Assembly (NCBI RefSeq): GCF_004135385.1
Contig: NZ_CP035493.1
Span: 3,105,440-3,169,439, forward strand
Length of the DNA stretch: 64,000 nucleotides
Origin: Xylanimonas protaetiae
GTDB lineage: Bacteria > Actinomycetota > Actinomycetes > Actinomycetales > Cellulomonadaceae
Reading direction: 5' to 3'
Notes under the pieces: model-generated
Databases searched by the model: none
Told to the model about the DNA's origin: nothing
What the model saw: only the letters and a program-made list of their open reading frames with translations
Translations under genes and position numbers: made by a program
Shown here: piece by piece, positions 58,502-64,000 of the stretch
Layout: every line of letters begins with the position of its first letter
Position numbering within the stretch: the stretch's first letter is position 1

Positions 58502-60492
58502 CAGTGGCCCTCCTCGTTCTCGGTCCCGGCGGCGGCCTTGCGCTCGGCGGCGCGGCGCTCGGCGATGGTCAGGCGGCGTCCGGACTCGTCGGTCGCCGCG
58601 GCGGGGAGCGGCGTGCGTCCCACGGCCCCGACGAGCGCGGGCTCGGTGGGCTCCTCGTCGACCTCGGCGGCGACCTCGGCCGCCACCTCCTCGGCGATCG
58701 TCTCCGGGCCGGCCACGCGGCCGGCGCCGACGTACCGCGGCTTGGCCGCCGTGAGCGCGAGCCGGGCGCGGTTGAGGCCCGAGGCGATGTGACCGTCACG
58801 GAAGAACGGCACCTTGGCGATGAGCTCCATGACCGGGTGGGTGAACCACACGACCACCATGACGTCGATGATCGTCGTCAGGCCGAGCGTGAACGCGAAG
58901 CCCTGCACGCCGCCGACGGCGAGGAAGTACAGGATGATCGCGGAGATCAGGTTGACGGCCTTGGCCGCGTAGATCGTGCGGCGGGCGCGGGCCCAGCCGT
59001 GCTGCACGGCGAAGTGCAGCGTGCGGCCGTTGCGCAGCTCGTCACGGATGCGTTCGAAGTACACGATGAACGAGTCCGCCGTGAAGCCGATCGCCACGAT
59101 CATGCCGGCGACGCCGGGCAGGGAGAGGCGGTAGCCCATCCCCCAGCTCAGCAGCGTGATCGACACGTACGTGATGACGCCGGCCACGAGGAGCGAGGCG
59201 ACAGTGAGCAGGCCCAGCGTGCGGTACTGGAACAGCGAGTAGACGACCACGAGCACGAGGCCGATGAGGCCGGCGATGAGGCCCTTCTGCAGCTGCTCGG
59301 AGCCGAGCGTCGCCGAGATCTCCTGCTGGCTCTGGACGTCGAACTGCAGCGGCAGCGCGCCGAAGCTCAGCTGGTTGGCCAGGGCCGCGGCGGAGTCGCG
59401 CGTGAACGAGCCCGAGATCATGGCGCGACCGTCGCGGATGGGCTCGTTGGTGCCGGGGGCGGAGACCACCAGGCCGTCGAGCACGATCGCGAACTGGTTC
59501 TGCGGGCTGCCGTCGCCGAACGCGGCCAGGCGCTCCGTCGTCGCGGCGAACTGCTTGGCCCCCGTCGAGTCGAGCGTCAGGTTGACGCCCCACTCGTTGG
59601 TCACCGTGCCGTTCGGCCCCGGGACCAGGCCCGAGGACGCGCTGCTGATGTTCGTGCCCTCGATCTCGACGGGGCCGAGGATGTACTTGAACAGGCCGTC
59701 CGTCGAGCACGTGACGAGCGGGGCGTCGGCGGCGTCGCCGCCGCGGCCCACGAGGGCGCCGTCGGCGGTGCAGTCGAGGTCGTCGAACTGCTGCTGGATC
59801 TCCGGGGTGATCTGCGCGAGGTCGCTCGGGTTCGACGCCGTCGCGGTCGCCGCGGCGTCGTCGGTGGGCGTCGGGCTGGGCGACGCGCCGTCGGCCGCGG
59901 GCAGCACCACAGGGCTGCCGGCGGACCGGCCGGCGGGGCTGACGCTCGGGTCGGCCGGGGCACCCTGCGCGGGCGCGTCCGTCGCACCGTCAGCGGGGGC
60001 GTCGGTCGCACCGTCAGCAGGGGCGTCGGTCGGCGTGGGCGACGGGGTCTCCTCCGCCACCGGGAACCCGTAGCCCGTCTGCAGCACGGGGCGGAAGCGC
60101 ATGTGCGCGGACTGGCTGACCAGGTTGATCGTGTCCTGGTCCGGCTTGCCCGGGATGCCGACCACGATGTTCTGGCCGCCCTGGCTGGTGATCTCTGCCT
60201 CGGAGACACCGTTCGCGTCGATGCGCTGACGGATGACGTTGATCGCCTCGGCGACCGTGGCGTCCGTGATCTGGGAGCCGTCCGTGGTCGTCGGCGTCAG
60301 GATGATCTGCGTGCCGCCCTCGAGGTCGAGCGCGAGCCCGGGGGCGAAGCTCGCCCCGCCCGGGTTGTCGGCGCTCCGGCCGTCGAGGAAGGTACCGGTG
60401 AGCAGACCGGCGAGCGGCAGCAGCATCGTCAGGATCGCAAAGACGACGAGGGTGCGTACCGGCCGCGATCGTCGCGTGCTGGAGTTGGCCAA
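58501..60492 (-). CDS. secD: Protein translocase subunit SecD
   Basis: 663 residues from TTG 60492 (frame open to GTG 60576). Six transmembrane helices, with a large extracellular P1 domain opened by GLALDLEGGTQIIL. The first external loop carries a long Asp/Ala/Pro/Thr insertion (from 24-bp repeats) with many Asp and Ser. VAIGFTADSFIVYFERIRDE is the conserved helix. The TTG start is chosen because two hairpins lie between yajC and this point; the GTG 60576 alternative would translate through both. Purine-rich AGAGAAG precedes TTG. Confidence 0.9.
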   Translation of the reverse strand: MANSSTRRSRPVRTLVVFAILTMLLPLAGLLTGTFLDGRSADNPGGASFAPGLALDLEGGTQIILTPTTTDGSQITDATVAEAINVIRQRIDANGVSEAEITSQGGQNIVVGIPGKPDQDTINLVSQSAHMRFRPVLQTGYGFPVAEETPSPTPTDAPADGATDAPADGATDAPAQGAPADPSVSPAGRSAGSPVVLPAADGASPSPTPTDDAAATATASNPSDLAQITPEIQQQFDDLDCTADGALVGRGGDAADAPLVTCSTDGLFKYILGPVEIEGTNISSASSGLVPGPNGTVTNEWGVNLTLDSTGAKQFAATTERLAAFGDGSPQNQFAIVLDGLVVSAPGTNEPIRDGRAMISGSFTRDSAAALANQLSFGALPLQFDVQSQQEISATLGSEQLQKGLIAGLIGLVLVVVYSLFQYRTLGLLTVASLLVAGVITYVSITLLSWGMGYRLSLPGVAGMIVAIGFTADSFIVYFERIRDELRNGRTLHFAVQHGWARARRTIYAAKAVNLISAIILYFLAVGGVQGFAFTLGLTTIIDVMVVVWFTHPVMELIAKVPFFRDGHIASGLNRARLALTAAKPRYVGAGRVAGPETIAEEVAAEVAAEVDEEPTEPALVGAVGRTPLPAAATDESGRRLTIAERRAAERKAAAGTENEEGH
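59976..60023 (-). repeat. 24-bp tandem repeats in secD
   Basis: Units 59976-59999 and 60000-60023 (GCGTC-GTCGCACCGTCAGC-GGG type), plus a partial third, encode Ala-Pro-Ala-Asp-Gly-Ala-Thr-Asp repeats in the first extracellular loop. Confidence 0.85.
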
Positions 60493-60513
60493 CTTCTCTG
60501 TCTTCTCTCGTAG

Positions 60514-60567
60514 CGCACCGCCGGGTGGCGGTGCGAGGTGCGCCGGCCGGGAGACCCCGGCCGGCGC
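60514..60567 (-). terminator. Two tandem hairpins between yajC and secD
   Basis: GCGCCGGCCGGG (60540-60551) pairs with CCCGGCCGGCGC (60556-60567) with a 4-nt loop. CGCACCGCC (60514-60522) pairs with GGCGGTGCG (60527-60535) with a 4-nt loop. Both lie after the yajC stop and before the proposed secD start. They may terminate or attenuate transcription into secDF. Confidence 0.6.
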
Positions 60568-60572
60568 TCGCT

Positions 60573-60980
60573 TCACTTGCCCTCGTCGTCCTTGCTCTGC
60601 TGCTCGCGGTACTCGCGCTGGGCGGTGTCGAGACCAGAGAGGTCGTCAGGGACGTCGACGGCTTCTGCGGGCGCGATAGTACCCGTCTCGGCCGACCGGT
60701 CGGTGACGAGGTCGCTGGCCGGAGCGTCGACACGCTTGGCGATCGCGGCGCGCAGCCACACGGAGCGCGAGCCCGCGGAGTCGAGCGTGATGCGGTCGTT
60801 CGACTCGTCGATCTCGACGACGGTGCCGAACAGACCCGAGGCCGTCATGACCTCATGGCCGGGGGCGAGGTCGTTGCGGAACTCGGCCTGGGCCTTCTGC
60901 TGCTTGCGCTGGCGCGACGACATGAAGAACATCAGGCCGAGCATGCCGACGAGGAGGATAGGGAAAGCAAGGCCTTCCAT
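60573..60980 (-). CDS. yajC: Preprotein translocase subunit YajC
   Basis: 135 residues. One transmembrane helix (FPILLVGMLGLMFFMSSRQRKQQK) followed by the YajC core HEVMTASGLFGTVVEIDESNDRITLD and an acidic tail. ATG 60980 has AAGGAA 7 nt upstream. TAGACT at 61043-61048 (minus) may be a promoter between ruvB and yajC. Confidence 0.95.
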   Translation of the reverse strand: MEGLAFPILLVGMLGLMFFMSSRQRKQQKAQAEFRNDLAPGHEVMTASGLFGTVVEIDESNDRITLDSAGSRSVWLRAAIAKRVDAPASDLVTDRSAETGTIAPAEAVDVPDDLSGLDTAQREYREQQSKDDEGK

Positions 60981-61042
60981 GGCACTTCCTTACATGGTGG
61001 TGGGGGCAGCGCTGGTCAGCTCGCCTGCGACGGAACCGATCC

Positions 61043-61048
61043 AGTCTA
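61043..61048 (-). promoter_or_regulatory. -10 box TAGACT upstream of yajC
   Basis: TAGACT lies in the 86-bp ruvB-yajC gap and would give a leader of about 55 nt. Its -35 is not obvious. Confidence 0.4.
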
Positions 61049-61066
61049 TTCGGTCGCCCCAACGCC

Positions 61067-62170
61067 TCAGCGCTCCCCCTGGTTCCCGGCCTCGACGTCG
61101 GTGTCCTCGAAGAGGGTGCCCGCTGTCGCGCCGGGCACCCCTGTCGGTGCCGTGAGCCCCAGGTGCTCCCACGCGAGCGGGGTGGCGACGCGGCCGCGCG
61201 GCGTCCGCGCGACGAAGCCCTCGCGCACCAGGTACGGCTCCGCGACCGTCTCGACGGTGTCCGGCTCCTCCCCCACGGTCATGGCCAGGGTGGACAGCCC
61301 GACGGGGCCGCCGCCGAACCGCCGGCACAGCGCGTCGAGCACGGCCCGGTCGAGCCGGTCCAGGCCCACGGGGTCGACCTCGTACACCTCGAGGGCGGCC
61401 CGGGCCGCCGCAAGGTCGAGGCGGCCGTCGCCGCGCACCTGCGCCCAGTCGCGCACGCGCCGCAGCAGGCGGTTGGCGATACGGGGCGTGCCGCGGGACC
61501 GTCCGGCGATCTCGTGGGCCGCCGCGTGCTGGAGCTCGACGCCCAGCAGCCCGGCGGAGCGCAGGATGACACGCTCGAGGTCGGCGGCGTCGTAGAAGTC
61601 GAGGTGACCCGTGAACCCGAAGCGGTCGCGCAGCGGGGCCGGGAGCAGGCCGGAGCGCGTGGTCGCGCCGACGACGGTGAACGGCGGCAGCGCGAGCGGG
61701 ATCGCGGACGCACCGGCGCCCTTGCCGACGATGACGTCGACGCGGAAGTCCTCCATCGCCACGTACAGCAGCTCCTCGGCCGGTCGCGCGAGGCGGTGGA
61801 TCTCGTCGATGAAGAGCACCTCGCCCTCCTCGAGTGAGGACAGCACGGCCGCGAGGTCGCCGGCGTGCTGGATCGCGGGGCCCGACGTGACGCGCAGCGA
61901 CGTGCCGAGCTCGCCCGCGATGATCATCGCCAGGGTCGTCTTGCCCAGCCCGGGCGGTCCGGAGAGCAGCACGTGGTCGGGCGCGGCGCCGCGCGCGAGG
62001 GCCGCCTGGAGCACGAGCGAGAGCTGGTCGCGCACCACCGGCTGGCCCACGAACTCGTCCAGCCGCTTGGGGCGCAGCGCGGCCTCGGCGGCCCGCTCGA
62101 CGTCGTCGGCCGACGCCGTGACGATGCGCTCGCTCGTGAACTGCGGCTCCTCGTAGCGGCCCTCAGCCAC
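61067..62170 (-). CDS. ruvB: Holliday junction branch migration helicase RuvB
   Basis: AAA+ motor of branch migration. 367 residues. Walker [17 protein letters not shown], Walker [17 protein letters not shown], sensor 1 [21 protein letters not shown], then the winged helix with arginine motif [16 protein letters not shown] 62170 overlaps the ruvA stop by 8 bp (GTGGCTGA), the same junction as carB-pyrF. Confidence 0.97.
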   Translation of the reverse strand: MAEGRYEEPQFTSERIVTASADDVERAAEAALRPKRLDEFVGQPVVRDQLSLVLQAALARGAAPDHVLLSGPPGLGKTTLAMIIAGELGTSLRVTSGPAIQHAGDLAAVLSSLEEGEVLFIDEIHRLARPAEELLYVAMEDFRVDVIVGKGAGASAIPLALPPFTVVGATTRSGLLPAPLRDRFGFTGHLDFYDAADLERVILRSAGLLGVELQHAAAHEIAGRSRGTPRIANRLLRRVRDWAQVRGDGRLDLAAARAALEVYEVDPVGLDRLDRAVLDALCRRFGGGPVGLSTLAMTVGEEPDTVETVAEPYLVREGFVARTPRGRVATPLAWEHLGLTAPTGVPGATAGTLFEDTDVEAGNQGER

Positions 62171-62780
62171 GGCGGCCGCCCAGCATGCGCAGCGTCGCGC
62201 GCAGCGTCGCGGCGACGTCGGCCTCCGCGACCGTCTCAGTGCCGGCGTCGGTCAGCACGCGCCCGACGGCGTCGTCCGCGACCTTGACCGGGTACCCCAG
62301 GCCGACGAGCGCCTCGACGACCTTCTCGCGCTGGTCCCCGCGCGTCGCCGGGGCGGCCGCGGCCTGCCCGTCGCCGTGCGGGGCGCCGAGCTTGCCGCCC
62401 AGCTCCAGCAGGATGCGCTGCGCCACCTTGGGCCCGATGCCCGGGACGCGGGTGAGCGCCTTGACGTCCTGCGTGTGCACCGCGAGGCGGACGGCGTCGG
62501 GCGTGTGCACGGCCAGCACGGCGAGCGCGATGCGCGGGCCCACGCCGGAGACCGACTGCGCCGTCTCGAACAGGTCGCGCTCGTCGTCGTCGGCGAACCC
62601 GTACAGGGTCATGGACTCCTCGCGGACCACCATCGTGGTGAAGACCATCGCCGCCTCGCCGTGGCGCAGCCGCGCCAGCGTGCCGGGCGTGGCGTGGACC
62701 AGGTACCCGACGCCGCCGACGTTGATGACGGCCCTGTCGAGCGAGACGTGCTCCACGATCCCGGTCAGCGACGCGATCAC
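62163..62780 (-). CDS. ruvA: Holliday junction DNA helicase RuvA
   Basis: 205 residues. OB-fold domain ([29 protein letters not shown]), tandem helix-hairpin-helix region ([15 protein letters not shown] and [16 protein letters not shown]), and the C-terminal RuvB-contacting domain ([17 protein letters not shown]). GTG 62780 has AAGGAG 6 nt upstream. Confidence 0.96.
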   Translation of the reverse strand: MIASLTGIVEHVSLDRAVINVGGVGYLVHATPGTLARLRHGEAAMVFTTMVVREESMTLYGFADDDERDLFETAQSVSGVGPRIALAVLAVHTPDAVRLAVHTQDVKALTRVPGIGPKVAQRILLELGGKLGAPHGDGQAAAAPATRGDQREKVVEALVGLGYPVKVADDAVGRVLTDAGTETVAEADVAATLRATLRMLGGRRG

Positions 62781-62937
62781 CCGGACTCCTTCCGATCGAG
62801 CTGTGTGGGTCGAACCCTGCGGGTCGAACACCCGTACGACGGGGCCCAACCTACCAACCGGGACCGACAGAACCCGGCGTGACACGGCGGGGCGCAGACC
62901 CGGGTCCGCGACCTCGCGCCGGACGAGGGGGCACGGG

Positions 62938-63513
62938 TCAGCGGGGGCGGCGCGGGGGCGTGCGGCGGGCCGCGAGCTCGGCCGCGGCCCAGGCGCGCTG
63001 GGCGGGCGTGAGCTCGTTGCGCTCCCCGCCCTGCAGGGCGCCCGACGGACGCCACAGGTGCGTGATCGCGAGCGCGAGCGCGTCGGCGGCGTCGGCGGGC
63101 CGCGGGGGCTCGGCGAGCCGCAGCAGGCTCTGGACCATGCGCTGCACCTGCTCCTTGCCGGCACGGCCGGAGCCGGTCACGGCCGCCTTGACCTCCGACG
63201 GCGTGTGCAGCGCCACGGGGACCCCGCGGCGGGCCGCCGCGACCATCGCCAGGCCCGCGACCTGCGCGGTGCCCATGACCGTGCCCACGTTGTGCTGCGC
63301 GAACACGCGCTCGACGGCGACGACGTCGGGGACGTGCGCGTCGAGCCACTCGTCGAGCTCGCGCGCGACGGTCAGGAGGCGCAGGTCGACGCTCACGGCG
63401 GGGTCCGAGCGGATGACGCCGACGGCGACGAGCTGCGCGCGGCGGCCCGGCAGGGAGTCGACGACGCCGACGCCGCACCGGGTCAGGCCAGGGTCGACTC
63501 CGAGGACGCGCAC
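62938..63513 (-). CDS. ruvC: Holliday junction endonuclease RuvC
   Basis: 191 residues. Catalytic Asp in [19 protein letters not shown], Glu in [18 protein letters not shown], the [17 protein letters not shown] motif and [13 protein letters not shown] with the remaining acidic residues. TAGGGT 6 nt before GTG 63513 gives a leaderless mRNA. Transcribed with ruvA-ruvB. Confidence 0.97.
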   Translation of the reverse strand: MRVLGVDPGLTRCGVGVVDSLPGRRAQLVAVGVIRSDPAVSVDLRLLTVARELDEWLDAHVPDVVAVERVFAQHNVGTVMGTAQVAGLAMVAAARRGVPVALHTPSEVKAAVTGSGRAGKEQVQRMVQSLLRLAEPPRPADAADALALAITHLWRPSGALQGGERNELTPAQRAWAAAELAARRTPPRRPR

Positions 63514-63519
63514 GACGTC

Positions 63520-63525
63520 ACCCTA
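63520..63525 (-). promoter_or_regulatory. -10 box TAGGGT of a leaderless ruvC promoter
   Basis: TAGGGT lies 6 nt before GTG 63513, immediately after the yebC terminator. Confidence 0.6.
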
Positions 63526-63535
63526 CGTACGACGA

Positions 63536-63584
63536 CGGCCGAGCCCGCCGTGGCCACGCGCACGTGGCCCGAAGGGCTCGGCCG
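63536..63584 (-). terminator. Branched terminator hairpin of yebC
   Basis: CGGCCGAGCCC (63536-63546) pairs with GGGCTCGGCCG (63574-63584). The loop contains a second stem GGCCACG/CGTGGCC (63552-63558, 63563-63569). It lies 11 nt after the yebC stop. Confidence 0.65.
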
Positions 63585-63594
63585 CCGGTCCGGG

Positions 63595-64000
63595 TCAGTC
63601 TTCCTCGAGCTCCGCCATGACCTCGTCGGAGGCGTCAAAGTTCGCGTAGACGTTCTGGACGTCGTCGAGGTCCTCGAGCGCGTCGATGAGGCGCATGATC
63701 TTGCGGGCGCCCTCGACGTCGACGGGGATGAGGAGGTTCTGGTCCGGGTGGAAGATGACGTCGGCCGAGTCGTAGTCGATGCCGGCGTCGACGATGGCCG
63801 TGCGGACGGCGTGCAGGTCGGTCGCCTCGCACAGCACCTCGATGGTGTCGCCCTCGTCCGTGACCTCCTCGGCCCCGGCCTCGAGCGCCGCCATCATGAC
63901 CTCGTCCTCGCCGACGCCGTCGGACTTCGGGACGACGATCAGGCCCTTGCGGGCGAACAGGCGCTGGACGGAGCCGATGTCGTCCGCGACCTTGCCGCCG
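63595..64000 (-). CDS. yebC: YebC/TACO1-family transcriptional regulator, 5' end outside the window
   Basis: Only the last 135 or so residues are here. [24 protein letters not shown] matches the middle domain of YebC proteins, and [44 protein letters not shown] and [23 protein letters not shown] the C-terminal domain. The frame is open to the window edge. The gene lies before ruvC as in other actinobacteria. Members bind DNA or help ribosomes with proline stretches. Confidence 0.94.
   Translation of the reverse strand, partial: GGKVADDIGSVQRLFARKGLIVVPKSDGVGEDEVMMAALEAGAEEVTDEGDTIEVLCEATDLHAVRTAIVDAGIDYDSADVIFHPDQNLLIPVDVEGARKIMRLIDALEDLDDVQNVYANFDASDEVMAELEED

Overview
This window is the chromosome of a high-GC actinobacterium. 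Gene content and order (priA-metK-coaBC-rpoZ-gmk-mihF, pyrR-B-C-x-carA-carB-pyrF, efp-nusB, aroE-C-K-B, mltG-ruvX-alaS-rpsD, rarA, aspS, hisS, rel-apt-secF-secD-yajC-ruvB-ruvA-ruvC-yebC) fit the order Micrococcales, and a Cellulomonas-like organism is my best guess. Markers of the phylum are the actinobacterial IHF (mihF), a PriA with decayed ATPase motifs, GTG starts everywhere and -10 boxes placed 6-8 nt before start codons. I see no tRNA, rRNA, insertion sequence, prophage or CRISPR array. Almost all housekeeping genes lie on the minus strand, and coding density is very high.

Layout. 1-6055 (minus): 3'-truncated priA, metK, and gmk/rpoZ/coaBC headed by mihF. 6165-6914: a DUF899 protein. 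7019-15948 (minus): a complete pyrimidine operon in which every junction is a 4- or 8-bp start/stop overlap, including a membrane-anchored PH-like protein between pyrC and carA. 16087-17072: efp-nusB. 17162-26407: an accessory block of about 9 kb lodged between efp and the aro genes. It holds a SatD-like protein with a small membrane partner, a HAD phosphatase, aroQ, a DUF1801 protein, an FMN-dependent hydroxyacid oxidase coupled to an MFS exporter, a divergent hydrolase/glycerophosphodiesterase pair, and an NhaA antiporter fused to a thioredoxin-fold domain. 26428-37529 (minus): aroB-K-C-E, two tandem mltG genes, ruvX, alaS, two small membrane proteins and rpsD with a long structured leader. 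37771-39731: rarA, translationally coupled to an unknown protein that looks ADP-ribosyltransferase-like. 39837-43115: a P-loop kinase, a GNAT acetyltransferase and aspS. 43174-46016: two tandem DUF1576 permease-like proteins, each internally duplicated. 46152-54364: an F420/FMN-type PPOX protein, hisS, a metallo-hydrolase, a cyclophilin, a DUF349 protein, an AbiEi-like orphan, and a convergent LigD-type polymerase/ATP-dependent ligase pair. 54426-64000 (minus): rel, apt, secF, secD, yajC, ruvB, ruvA, ruvC and the 3' part of yebC.

Working together: the pyr and aro clusters supply UMP and chorismate. efp, nusB, alaS, aspS, hisS and rpsD serve transcription and translation. ruvABC, ruvX, rarA, priA and the LigD-pol/LigC pair serve replication restart, recombination and end repair. 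yajC-secD-secF drives protein export. rel and apt connect nucleotide metabolism with the stringent response. No single locus is a proven new system. The best candidates for undescribed biology are the rarA-coupled ART-like protein, the duplicated mltG and DUF1576 pairs, the SatD/membrane pair and the NhaA-thioredoxin fusion.
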